DNA from: JAJRPT01 sp965661945
Lineage (GTDB): Bacteria; Bacteroidota; Ignavibacteria; Kapaibacteriales; UBA2268
Length of the DNA stretch: 64,000 nt
Direction of reading: 5' to 3'
NCBI GenBank assembly: GCA_965661945.1
Contig: CBFIFP010000003.1
Span: 310,001-374,000 of the forward strand
A model generated the notes under the pieces. That model had not been told where the DNA came from. It searched no databases and saw only the letters and a list, made by a program, of their open reading frames with translations. The position numbers and the translations under genes are program-made. Positions 19,366 through 26,909 of this stretch are shown here, piece by piece (position 1 is the first letter of the stretch; every line of letters begins with the position of its first letter).

Positions 19366-19896
19366 ATGACTATATTATATGTGTTTGTAGAGGGAGAAAA
19401 TGATGAAATATTTGTAAAATATTTTTTTAAAGATATTTTTTCTAAATATGACAGAGTTGTTTTTTGGAAATATGCTCAAAAGAAAAAGCTGGATAATATC
19501 GGTTTAGTTCAGACAATTAATCAGATACAATCTTGGGATTACATTTTATTTACTGATTTTGATTCAAGAAATTCGATAATTGAGAGAAAAAAAGAGGTGG
19601 AAAAGCGTTTTAACTATCATTTAGATTTGGAGAAGGTATTTATAGTAGTTGAAGAGATTGAGAGTTGGTTTACAGCGGTTATTGATTTTAATAAATTTGA
19701 TTTAAGAAAATTGAGTTATATAAAAGATACTCAAGAAGTTACGAAAGAGTTTTTTAATGCGCAGGCTTTGGGAAAATATCATCCCAAAACTCATTTTTTA
19801 ATTGAGATAATGAAGTCCTTCAAACTTCAACAAGGTTTAAAAAGGAATTTTAGTTTAAATTATACATATTACAAATTATTAGGAGATAGAGTATGA
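19366..19896 (+). CDS. TOPRIM-like (DUF4276/RloB-type) partner of the upstream ATPase
   Basis: 176 residues. A beta strand with the acidic VEGENDEIF block (Glu9), DYILFTDFDSR (Asp64/Asp66), and EEIESWFTA (96-104) give the E...DxD arrangement of small TOPRIM-like proteins that accompany OLD-type ATPases. The exact family cannot be settled by eye; DUF4276-like or RloB-like are the closest impressions. Its end overlaps the ATG of gcvH by 4 nt (ATGA), so a housekeeping gene depends on its translation. With the upstream ATPase it forms a candidate defence pair. Confidence 0.6.
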   Translation: MTILYVFVEGENDEIFVKYFFKDIFSKYDRVVFWKYAQKKKLDNIGLVQTINQIQSWDYILFTDFDSRNSIIERKKEVEKRFNYHLDLEKVFIVVEEIESWFTAVIDFNKFDLRKLSYIKDTQEVTKEFFNAQALGKYHPKTHFLIEIMKSFKLQQGLKRNFSLNYTYYKLLGDRV

Positions 19897-20273
19897 ACTT
19901 CCCAGAGGGATTGAAATACACAGATGACCACGAGTGGGTTAAAGTTGAGGGTAACATTGGTATTATTGGTGTTACAGCTCACGCTCAATCAGAGTTAGGC
20001 GACGTAGTTTACGTTGATATTGATGAAGATTTAGCAGAAATTGAAAAAGGAAATGACTTTGGGACAATTGAAGCAGTTAAAACGGTTGCTGACCTTTATG
20101 CTCCGGTTACTGGTAAAGTTATTGAAATTAATACAACGATTAATGATAACCCTGAAGTAGTAAATCAAGACCCTTATGGAAAGGGATGGATGATTAAGGT
20201 TGAATTATCTGATCCAAGTGAGTTAGATGGATTGATGGATGTTGATGCTTACAAAGCACACGTTGGAAAATAA
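19893..20273 (+). CDS. gcvH: Glycine cleavage system H protein
   Basis: 126 residues, full length. The lipoyl domain carries the acceptor lysine at position 63 in GTIEAVKTVADLYAP. GcvH shuttles the methylamine intermediate between P, T and L proteins of the glycine cleavage complex and can also serve as a lipoate relay. Neither gcvT nor gcvP is in the window. The start is fused by a 4-nt overlap to the TOPRIM-like gene, and a strong terminator follows, so this is the last gene of the efp-accBC run. Confidence 0.95.
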   Translation: MNFPEGLKYTDDHEWVKVEGNIGIIGVTAHAQSELGDVVYVDIDEDLAEIEKGNDFGTIEAVKTVADLYAPVTGKVIEINTTINDNPEVVNQDPYGKGWMIKVELSDPSELDGLMDVDAYKAHVGK

Positions 20274-20276
20274 ATG

Positions 20277-20309
20277 AAAGCCACTTATTATACAAGTGGC
20301 TTTTTTTTT
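20277..20309 (+). terminator. Rho-independent terminator after gcvH
   Basis: A 10-bp perfect stem AAAGCCACTT/AAGTGGCTTT with a 7-nt loop, followed by T residues to 20309. It starts 4 nt after the gcvH stop and reaches the stop codon of the convergent lipoprotein gene. On the opposite strand only a short T run follows, so it works mainly on the plus strand. Confidence 0.9.
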
Positions 20310-20811
20310 AGAAATTTGATTCATCTACCCAGAGAAGCATTCTCCAATCTTCTTGAGTGTTTTCTCGGGTTAGACGGATTTTTGCTCTGCCTGTTATATT
20401 TAATATGTCTGATTCTGAGAATGTTACTTGAAGAAAAAATAAACGTGTAGCATCCCAGACTGTTGAATCTCCTATGGAGAAAATGTAATCGTTCCAGACT
20501 AAATCTATGTATTTTGATGTTGTAAATAGTCCATGTGTTTTTCTTACATCTGTTTCTTTATCCCAAGTTAAGTCTGTGTTTATGTCATAATCTCTGAATG
20601 AAAATATAAAGTCTTCTGATAAAAGTTGTTGATATATTATAGTATCTCTATAATTATAAGCAAATGACCAATTTTGAAAAAAACCTTCAACGGTGCTTTG
20701 GTCAGCTAAAAAAGTTTGTCCCCCAAGATTATCATCAATTCTTGGAGCAAATGGATTACATGAAAGTATAAATAATAATGTTATGAATAATATATGATAA
20801 AATATTTTCAT
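20308..20811 (-). CDS. Lipoprotein, NTF2-like, second of a pair
   Basis: 167 residues with a signal peptide ending in the lipobox LSC (Cys18), so it is probably lipidated and placed in the outer membrane. The mature region has the pattern of an NTF2/SnoaL-like cone: VEGFFQNWSFAYNYRDTIIYQQLLSEDFIFSF, then strands including WDATRLFFLQVTF and a final WRMLLWVDE. It overlaps the upstream lipoprotein by 4 nt and the two look alike in size and layout, which suggests an old duplication. No catalytic residues are recognised. Confidence 0.7.
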   Translation of the reverse strand: MKIFYHILFITLLFILSCNPFAPRIDDNLGGQTFLADQSTVEGFFQNWSFAYNYRDTIIYQQLLSEDFIFSFRDYDINTDLTWDKETDVRKTHGLFTTSKYIDLVWNDYIFSIGDSTVWDATRLFFLQVTFSESDILNITGRAKIRLTRENTQEDWRMLLWVDESNF

Positions 20812-21392
20812 TTTCCGAAGTTTAGTTTAAGTTTTGTCCAAGTTGGATAATTTGTATCTTCTTTGATTATATCTTGCCAAGTACTTATATACCAATAGTC
20901 TTCAGCTGTAGAAATCAAACTTAAAATAATTTTTCCTTCATATTCAGTTTCTGAGTCATCCGACATATTATGTTGAACTTTTATATAATAATCTGCTTCA
21001 AATACTGCACTTCTGGGATTTACGTTTAAGGTTCTATTATTAATAGACAAAACAGGGGAGATGCCAGTATTTAAAGAGTTAAATAAGTTGATGATTACAA
21101 ATTCTTCCATTCTTAAATCCCAGTTTTGAAAGAATGTTGGGTTAAGAGCAGATATATTTTGAGTTGGTATAAATTGAAACTCATCGTTGTTCAAATCGTC
21201 TTGAAAACATCTTAGATAGTTGACTGTATTTTTAGTTATTATTGATGTAATAAGATTATTTACAACTATGTTAGGATTATCAGGTCTGTTGAAGTTTGAT
21301 TCAATATTACTAGGGTCTTCCGGCTCTCTTGGTAGAAAAGAGTCGCAAGACGAAATAAATAGTAAGAATAATATGTAATATCTAAATTTCAA
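20808..21392 (-). CDS. Lipoprotein, NTF2-like, first of a pair
   Basis: 194 residues. The signal peptide ends in SSC (lipobox, Cys16). The mature part opens with a Pro/Asp/Asn-rich linker, then VVNNLITSIITKNTVNYLRCFQDD, a helix-then-strand start typical of NTF2-like folds, and ends in a YWYISTWQDI strand equal to the WRMLLWVDE strand of the next gene. The start overlaps the 3' end of tmk by 11 nt and the stop overlaps the next lipoprotein by 4 nt. The pair is probably translated from the rsmI-tmk message. Function unknown. Confidence 0.7.
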   Translation of the reverse strand: MKFRYYILFLLFISSCDSFLPREPEDPSNIESNFNRPDNPNIVVNNLITSIITKNTVNYLRCFQDDLNNDEFQFIPTQNISALNPTFFQNWDLRMEEFVIINLFNSLNTGISPVLSINNRTLNVNPRSAVFEADYYIKVQHNMSDDSETEYEGKIILSLISTAEDYWYISTWQDIIKEDTNYPTWTKLKLNFGK

Positions 21393-21978
21393 TGTGGCTG
21401 ATTATTTCTTTATGAACAATATTAATTTCTTTATCTGCTGTTATGTTTTTTATTCTATCAGGATACATTTTTGCTAAAGTATCGAATCCATTTTTAACAT
21501 TTTTTATAAACTCTTCTGAGTTTGATTCCATTCTGTCTTTTACTTTATTTATATTACGATTAAGAGATATTTTAATTGGAATATTTAAATAAAAAGTTAA
21601 GTCTGGAGTTAATTTCTGAGTTGCAAATCTATTAATCAAAAGGATTTCTTCAATATTTAGACCTCTTCCAAAACCTTGATAAGCTGTTGTGGAGTCAAAG
21701 AATCTGTCGCAAATAACTATTGTATTATTTTTTAAAGCTGGTAGTATGATTTTTTCTGTTAGTTCGGAGCGAGCAGATTCAAATAAAAATAACTCTGTTA
21801 TTTCATTAATATTTGTTTTGGTGTCTAATAAAATATCTCTAATTTTTTCAGAGAATGAAAGTCCTCCGGGTTCTCGGATTGATAAAACAGTTCTGCCTTT
21901 TTTTTCAAGAAAATCTTTTAATAAATTAATTTGAGTTGTTTTTCCTGCACCGTCAATACCTTCAAAAGTAATAAACAT
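21382..21978 (-). CDS. tmk: Thymidylate kinase
   Basis: 198 residues. The P-loop is EGIDGAGKTT, the DR(x) motif is CDRFFDSTTAYQG, and the LID region follows near RNINKVKDRME. REPGG is present as in all TMPKs. It phosphorylates dTMP to dTDP. The start shares one base with the stop of rsmI (TAATG) and the end overlaps the first lipoprotein gene. The rsmI-tmk pairing is a common bacterial neighbourhood. Confidence 0.94.
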   Translation of the reverse strand: MFITFEGIDGAGKTTQINLLKDFLEKKGRTVLSIREPGGLSFSEKIRDILLDTKTNINEITELFLFESARSELTEKIILPALKNNTIVICDRFFDSTTAYQGFGRGLNIEEILLINRFATQKLTPDLTFYLNIPIKISLNRNINKVKDRMESNSEEFIKNVKNGFDTLAKMYPDRIKNITADKEINIVHKEIISHIEI

Positions 21979-22667
21979 TATTTTTTCCTTTCAATTAATA
22001 CAACAAATTCTCCTTTAACCTTATTATTATCATTTAAATAAGATATTAAATTTAATGGTGAATCTACAATAAATTCTTCATATATTTTAGAAATCTCTCT
22101 TGCTATTCCAACTTTTCTTTCTTCTAATTTTTCGTCTAATTGTTGCAGTAGTTTAATTATTCTATGAGGGGACTCGAATAAAATTACTGTTTGCGAAAAG
22201 TCGATTGCTTTATCTATAAAAGTATTTCGTCCTTTTTTTTGAGGAGGAAAGCCCAAAAATACAAATGAATCAGATTCGAAGCCACACCCTACAAGAGCAG
22301 GTAAGATTGCAGATGGACCTGGCAATGGAGTTATTTCAATTTTATTTTCTTTGCAAATCTGAACTAAGCTATATCCTGGGTCGGAAATTAAAGGATAACC
22401 AGCATCAGAGACAAGACCTATATTATTACCCTGATTTAAAAGTCCTATTATTCCGTTAGCTGAGTTTACTTCATTGTAATTGTGATAAGAAATAAGCCGT
22501 TTATCTTTTATTTCTAATAGATTTAATAATTTACTTGTAACTCTTTTGTCCTCACATGCAATTACATCGACATCTTTAAGTGTTTTTAATGCTCTTAAAG
22601 TTATATCTTCAATGTTGCCAATTGGAGTTGGAATAATAAAAAGTTTACCTTTTTCTGTATTTTTCAT
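21978..22667 (-). CDS. rsmI: 16S rRNA (cytidine(1402)-2'-O)-methyltransferase RsmI
   Basis: 229 residues counted from ATG 22667; a TTG seven codons upstream (22688) is possible but less likely. The tetrapyrrole-methylase fold shows LFIIPTPIGNIEDITLRALK, a CEDKRVTSKLL block, LVSDAGYPLISDPGY (SAM site), PLPGPSA and GFPPQKKGR, the last being characteristic of RsmI. It methylates C1402 of 16S rRNA in the decoding centre together with RsmH. Length matches the shorter RsmI forms. Overlaps tmk by one base. Confidence 0.93.
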   Translation of the reverse strand: MKNTEKGKLFIIPTPIGNIEDITLRALKTLKDVDVIACEDKRVTSKLLNLLEIKDKRLISYHNYNEVNSANGIIGLLNQGNNIGLVSDAGYPLISDPGYSLVQICKENKIEITPLPGPSAILPALVGCGFESDSFVFLGFPPQKKGRNTFIDKAIDFSQTVILFESPHRIIKLLQQLDEKLEERKVGIAREISKIYEEFIVDSPLNLISYLNDNNKVKGEFVVLIERKK

Positions 22668-22719
22668 GTTTAAATTAATTTTATGCAAAACTAAGAAGAA
22701 AAGATAGAATTACTATTAA

Positions 22720-24057
22720 TCAATTAAAAAAATTATTTATTGATAGTGATAATCTTTGCACTTGTATTACTTTTATATTGTCATTTAATTGATTTATATT
22801 CTGTTCTGGAACAATAGCTTTTTTGAAACCAAGTTTTGATGCTTCGTTTAATCTTACTTCGAGCATTGAAACTGGTCTTATTTCTCCTGTTAATCCAATT
22901 TCTCCAATTATAATTGTAGATTTAGTAATTGGATTATTTTGATAAGAACTTATTAGTGAAGCAGCAATTGCTAAGTCAGCGGCAGGGTCATTGATTGATA
23001 AACCGCCAGTAATATTCAAGAAAACATCATGCTTAAAAAATTTTATGTCGAGACGCTTTTCTAAAACTGAAAGTATCATTTGTAAGCGTTTTAAGTCTAG
23101 TCCGTTTGCAATTCTTTGGGGCATTGAATAGCCAGTGAAAGTTACAAGTGATTGAATTTCTGATAAAAATGGACGAGTGCCTTCGATTGTTGGAGTTATT
23201 GAAACTCCTGGTTCTAAACTTTTAGTGTGTGATAAAAATATACCTGATGGGTTTTGAACTTCAATAAGTCCGCCGCTTGTCATTTCAAAAATACCTATTT
23301 CATTTGTTGAGCCAAATCGATTTTTTATTGTGCGTAATATTCTGTAATTCAATCCAGAATCACCTTCAAATTGAAGAACTGTATCTACCAAGTGTTCTAA
23401 TATTTTAGGTCCTGCAATTGCTCCATCTTTTGTAATATGTCCGATTAGAAAAACGGTTTTATTATATTTTTTACAGATTTCCATTATTCGTTGAGTACAT
23501 TCTCTTACTTGCACTACAGACCCAGCGGCAGAGGAAATCTCTTCACTATGAATTGATTGAATTGAATCAATTATAAATATTTTATTTTCACTTGATTTTA
23601 GTAGATAAATTATGTCTTCAAGTGAGTTATTAGAAACTATGTCTAAGTCTAAATTTGTATCTGAAAGACGTTTAGCTCTATTCTTAATTTGTGATAAGGA
23701 TTCTTCTCCAGTAATGTATAAAGGTTTATAAGCAGAGAGGTTTGTAGCGAGTTGTAGCATTAGGGTTGATTTACCAATTCCTGGGTCACCACCGATTAAA
23801 ATTAAACTACCAGGTGTTATTCCTCCACCAAGTACTCTATCAAGCTCTTTTATATCAGTAAAATACCGCTTGCCTAAGTCATCGCTGACTTGAGATAATT
23901 TTTGAATTTCCACATCTCTTTTTTTGCCGGTTACTTTTTTTGCTTCAAAACTAATTTCTTCGAAGGAGTCCCACATATCACAACTGAAGCACTTGCCCTG
24001 CCATTTAGATGAGGTTGCTCCACAATTTTTACATTTATATATTGTTTTTGTTTTCAA
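22720..24057 (-). CDS. radA: DNA repair protein RadA
   Basis: 445 residues. An N-terminal C4 zinc finger (CKNCGATSSKWQGKCFSCDMW), a RecA-like ATPase with Walker A GGDPGIGKSTLM, the RadA-specific KNRFGSTNE motif, and a C-terminal Lon-protease-like domain (DPAADLAIAASLISS, GEIGLTGEIRPV). RadA drives branch migration in recombination. The frame begins with TTG at 24057, and no ATG is available before the zinc finger, so a TTG start is likely. It is separated from rsmI by ~50 nt. Confidence 0.94.
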   Translation of the reverse strand: MKTKTIYKCKNCGATSSKWQGKCFSCDMWDSFEEISFEAKKVTGKKRDVEIQKLSQVSDDLGKRYFTDIKELDRVLGGGITPGSLILIGGDPGIGKSTLMLQLATNLSAYKPLYITGEESLSQIKNRAKRLSDTNLDLDIVSNNSLEDIIYLLKSSENKIFIIDSIQSIHSEEISSAAGSVVQVRECTQRIMEICKKYNKTVFLIGHITKDGAIAGPKILEHLVDTVLQFEGDSGLNYRILRTIKNRFGSTNEIGIFEMTSGGLIEVQNPSGIFLSHTKSLEPGVSITPTIEGTRPFLSEIQSLVTFTGYSMPQRIANGLDLKRLQMILSVLEKRLDIKFFKHDVFLNITGGLSINDPAADLAIAASLISSYQNNPITKSTIIIGEIGLTGEIRPVSMLEVRLNEASKLGFKKAIVPEQNINQLNDNIKVIQVQRLSLSINNFFN

Positions 24058-24176
24058 GATAATTTTTATGTTTATATTTTAATTTAGATTTATAACACAA
24101 ATTTAAGGAAAATATATTTAAGGTAATATAAAATGTATTGTATATTTTTAAAATAAATCTGAATATTAAATTAAAA

Positions 24177-24204
24177 AAAAGTCCTTCATTTCTGAAGGAC
24201 TTTT
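24177..24204 (-). terminator. Rho-independent terminator after the Cys-Asn peptide gene
   Basis: A 12-bp perfect stem AAAAGTCCTTCA/TGAAGGACTTTT with a 4-nt loop, followed on the minus strand by T residues. It begins 8 nt after the stop of the small gene at 24212, which is strong support that the small gene is a real transcription unit end. There is also a weaker T run on the plus strand. Confidence 0.92.
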
Positions 24205-24211
24205 ATTTTAA

Positions 24212-24337
24212 TTAACAATTGCATTGGGCATTGTTACACTTACATTGAGAGTTACAATTACAATTACAATTACAATTACAATTACAATTGCAGTTACAAT
24301 TACATTCGTTGTTTTGATTATTTCTTGAATAGTTCAT
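24212..24337 (-). CDS. 41-residue Cys-Asn repeat peptide downstream of a SigZ-like sigma factor
   Basis: Read directly from the sequence. An ATG at 24337 follows GGAG by 6 nt, a strong Shine-Dalgarno site in a genome region where most genes lack one. The product has an Asn-rich head of 11 residues, then (Cys-Asn) nine times, then a 12-residue tail with four further Cys: 13 Cys in 41 residues. No signal peptide or membrane segment. An ECF-like promoter lies upstream (24377-24405) and a perfect terminator 8 nt downstream. CxCxCxC spacing suits binding of several thiophilic metal ions, as in metallothioneins, but I know of no described family with this exact repeat. Metal binding is inference. 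Confidence 0.8.
   Translation of the reverse strand: MNYSRNNQNNECNCNCNCNCNCNCNCNCNSQCKCNNAQCNC
24251..24304. repeat. Hexanucleotide repeat coding for Cys-Asn
   Basis: Nine units of 6 nt (AATTGT on the minus strand, with AAC and TGC synonymous variants at both ends). The central six units are identical at DNA level. Gain or loss of a unit by slippage would keep the frame and change the number of Cys-Asn pairs. Confidence 0.9.
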
Positions 24338-24376
24338 AAGAATCTCCGATTATTGATAAATTTTAATTACACACAT

Positions 24377-24405
24377 TAGACGAAGTATTTTTAAAAAGAC
24401 GCAAA
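24377..24405 (-). promoter_or_regulatory. ECF-like promoter of the Cys-Asn peptide gene
   Basis: On the minus strand TTTGCGTC (24405-24398) is followed after 15 nt by CGTCTA (24382-24377). The same two boxes, 16 nt apart, precede the sigma gene. CGTC is a usual -10 element of ECF sigma factors. A start near 24370 would give a leader of about 33 nt including the GGAG. The upper box abuts the stop codon of the sigma gene. Confidence 0.65.
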
Positions 24406-24936
24406 TTAACATGTACACTCTTCAGATTCGTCAATATAAGTATTTCCAGAACTATCTTTTTTAAACATACAGCAAGATTTAAAGGATTGCTTTATTTGGA
24501 GTTTTGCTCTTTGTACTCTAGATTTTGCTCCAGAATATGAGATACCAACTTTTTGGGCATATTCTTTTTGAGTCATTTTGCCAAGTTCAGTATTAAGAAG
24601 TGCATCTTTATATTTATCATCAAGTTGATTAATAAAAGGTGTTAAACAAGTAAAATAACACTCTGATTTACTTTCGTCATTTTCTAATGGTATTTCAACA
24701 TCATCTATGTCAATGTGATTTTTGTTATTTCTGAAGTAATCCATAATACTATTTCTTGCAATGCTAAAAATCCAAGATTTAAGTTTACTTTCATCACGAA
24801 GAGTATTTATATTATCATTAATCTTCATAAAAATATCTTGAAGGATATCTTCGGTGGTATGCCTATTTTTTACTTTTGAAAATATATAGGCATATAAGGA
24901 TTTTTCAAAATCCATATATATTTCTTTTAGGTTCAT
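24406..24936 (-). CDS. ECF sigma factor, SigZ-like, with cysteine-bearing linker and C-terminus
   Basis: 176 residues, the same length as B. subtilis SigZ. Sigma region 2 spans ~5-72 (YAYIFSKVKNRHTTEDILQDIF, WIFSIARNSIMDYFR), region 4 spans ~100-155 with the helix-turn-helix GISYSGAKSRVQRAK. Unusually there are Cys at 93 and 97 in the inter-domain linker and at 155, 156, 174 and 176 in a short tail after region 4. This layout recalls CorE-type ECF factors, whose C-terminal cysteines sense metal directly without an anti-sigma factor. No anti-sigma gene is adjacent, which agrees. Upstream and in front of the next gene lies the same promoter motif, so autoregulation is likely. The inducer is unknown. 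Confidence 0.88.
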   Translation of the reverse strand: MNLKEIYMDFEKSLYAYIFSKVKNRHTTEDILQDIFMKINDNINTLRDESKLKSWIFSIARNSIMDYFRNNKNHIDIDDVEIPLENDESKSECYFTCLTPFINQLDDKYKDALLNTELGKMTQKEYAQKVGISYSGAKSRVQRAKLQIKQSFKSCCMFKKDSSGNTYIDESEECTC

Positions 24937-24957
24937 TTTATTTCCACTTTTAGGATA

Positions 24958-24988
24958 TAGACGTAAAATCTATTTAAAAGACGCAAAA
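24958..24988 (-). promoter_or_regulatory. ECF-like promoter of the sigma gene (autoregulatory)
   Basis: TTTTGCGTC (24988-24980) and CGTCTA (24963-24958) with a 16-nt spacer on the minus strand. Both boxes are identical in their cores to those before the Cys-Asn peptide gene. The predicted start is near 24951, about 15 nt before the sigma ATG. Confidence 0.65.
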
Positions 24989-25061
24989 TAAAAATTATAA
25001 TAAAAATGATGACATTGATAAAAGCTATAATATTCTAAATTCTCAATATTTAAAGTTTATG

Positions 25062-26042
25062 TTATTTTTTACTTGGAATTGATTCTATCAAACCACCTAC
25101 TTTGTTGAATAATAATATATTTGATTCATCTTTCTTTTCTTCTTTTCCGCCAACATTGATTGTTTCACCTCCGATAACAGTTCTTATTCCTCCATCTTTA
25201 TCGTGCAGTTTTAAAGAAGTTCTATCAAACTCATCAATAAATAATAAATATCTTAATTTACTATCTTTTATTCCAACTAATCCAGGAAGATTTTGGATAA
25301 CTTTTAATGAAGCAGATGAATTTGTATTAGGATTATAGATTTCAACATAGCTATTTTTACTATTTACATCATACCCTGAAGAGTAGTAAAATCTTCTATT
25401 AACGTTTTCAACAGTATAAATATTTGTTCCGAAAGAACCAGCCAGAGGCATCATTTTATTTTTATTGTTTTGAGTGTTAAATGCAAAATCTTTACCATAC
25501 ATCATAAAAATTGAATCAATTATTACTTTTGTTCCATAGTTTGTAAAATAAGCAACATCATTATTCTTTGTAGAGGTTTCACTTCCTTTTTTTAAACTCA
25601 TATATGGTTGGAATTCATTAACATCAAGTAATATACTTGACTCATTATTTTCTTTATCTGAGCCTAATCTTAATGTGGCGTAATCATCTTTTTCGGTCAA
25701 ATAAAATTTAGTTGAATTTTTTCCAGGAATTGTAATGAAAGCTTTGTCGTTGTTTACTCCAATATTCATTTTAAAACTTTTTCCGTCTTTTTGATAAAAA
25801 CTTATCATTGCTTCGTTTTCATTGGTCATTCCAAATTCTGCGATTTTTCCATTTTTACCTTTTACAACAAATCTTTCTGCTTCAATAGTAGATGGAAGTT
25901 CGATATCTGGAAATTTTATTTTTTGCTGAAAACCATATATTAGAAATGAAAACAAAATCGTCGTTAAAATCGTATTATAAATTCTATACTTTTTGTTTTG
26001 TTTTTCAAATAATTCAAACTTTTTTTCTAAATTTTCATTCAT
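25062..26042 (-). CDS. Membrane-anchored beta-rich protein of unknown function
   Basis: 326 residues. A short cytoplasmic coiled N-terminus (1-20), one transmembrane helix (~22-40, TILTTILFSFLIYGF), then an outward domain built from repeated two-strand units of about 20 residues with GK.GKIAEFGM, KDGKSFKMNIGV, LHDKDGGIRTVIGG. The repeat pattern resembles beta-solenoid or beta-sheet proteins often found beside membrane helices, but I do not recognise a named family. It diverges from a lipoprotein gene with 63 bp between starts, so a shared control region is possible. Confidence 0.6.
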   Translation of the reverse strand: MNENLEKKFELFEKQNKKYRIYNTILTTILFSFLIYGFQQKIKFPDIELPSTIEAERFVVKGKNGKIAEFGMTNENEAMISFYQKDGKSFKMNIGVNNDKAFITIPGKNSTKFYLTEKDDYATLRLGSDKENNESSILLDVNEFQPYMSLKKGSETSTKNNDVAYFTNYGTKVIIDSIFMMYGKDFAFNTQNNKNKMMPLAGSFGTNIYTVENVNRRFYYSSGYDVNSKNSYVEIYNPNTNSSASLKVIQNLPGLVGIKDSKLRYLLFIDEFDRTSLKLHDKDGGIRTVIGGETINVGGKEEKKDESNILLFNKVGGLIESIPSKK

Positions 26043-26105
26043 TTTGGAAAATATCCATTAATTTTGAAATAAATAATTGCTAAATTAAAAAATTATTAAT
26101 CGAAA

Positions 26106-26909
26106 ATGAAAAAAAACTTATATTTATTTGCTTTTATAATGCTACTGGCTTCCCTTAGTTCTTGTGTAGAGGAAAAAGATGGGGACATAATTTATATTGG
26201 AAATCTAGAATATGTGCCTGTTGGGTCAGTTGATAAAGGAGATATGATGATTATATTATATCAAAAAGCTGAGCGACCAAGTTTAGTTTTGGGGTATAAT
26301 GATTTATATATTTTATTTAGAGATAAATCAAAAGAATTGTCTCTTGCTGAAATAGATTATTCGGTAAGAACTTATTTTGATAATGGAACTAAAAAGAAAT
26401 ATGGCGGAGTTTTTCCTAGTCCAAAATCTAATGTGCTTAGGATATTCCCTGTTCCTACTTACTTTACTTATGCTGATAATTTTACTACTGATTGGACTTT
26501 TGAAATCACTTATAAGTTTAAAAATAAAACAGAGGTGGTTGAGTTAGATTTAGAGGTTAGTGAAAATATTTATTTTAGTAATTTCGAGTATGAAGGGGAG
26601 CAATATTATATAAGTCAGATAGAGCCAAGAACTCATATAATTGGGGTTATGGACTTTATTTTTTCGATTATTAAGCAGAATGGAGACTCCTATTCTTATG
26701 TGGACGATTTTAATACTACTATAAAGGTTTCGAGTGAAACCAGAGAATCAACTAATAATGTAGCTCCAAAATTTATCTCTGACGGACTATACAAAGGAAC
26801 AATATATGTTCCTGAAGTTGGATTTTGGGAAGTTGATTGCAAGATATATGAAGATGATAAATTGGTTTATGATTATCTTTATCCAATATTTATTAAAACT
26901 GAACAATAA
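26106..26909 (+). CDS. Putative lipoprotein, unknown function
   Basis: 267 residues. The signal peptide ends in LSSC (lipobox, Cys20), so the protein is probably lipid-anchored at the outer membrane or periplasmic face. The mature part alternates strands and short turns (YLYPIF, FTTDWTFEITYKFKNKTEVVELDLEV) and appears all-beta. No motif of a known enzyme is seen. It diverges from the membrane-anchored beta-rich gene and is followed 79 nt later by hbd; co-transcription with hbd is possible but not supported. Confidence 0.65.
   Translation: MKKNLYLFAFIMLLASLSSCVEEKDGDIIYIGNLEYVPVGSVDKGDMMIILYQKAERPSLVLGYNDLYILFRDKSKELSLAEIDYSVRTYFDNGTKKKYGGVFPSPKSNVLRIFPVPTYFTYADNFTTDWTFEITYKFKNKTEVVELDLEVSENIYFSNFEYEGEQYYISQIEPRTHIIGVMDFIFSIIKQNGDSYSYVDDFNTTIKVSSETRESTNNVAPKFISDGLYKGTIYVPEVGFWEVDCKIYEDDKLVYDYLYPIFIKTEQ

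Noticed and set aside
20808..20811. Possible frameshift between the two lipoproteins
   Set aside because: Each has its own signal peptide and lipobox; the overlap is an ordinary ATGA coupling.
24236..24304. Regular 6-bp repeat considered as a CRISPR-like or structural array
   Set aside because: Units are contiguous without spacers, and the period of 6 is explained by Cys-Asn codons in a well-delimited gene.
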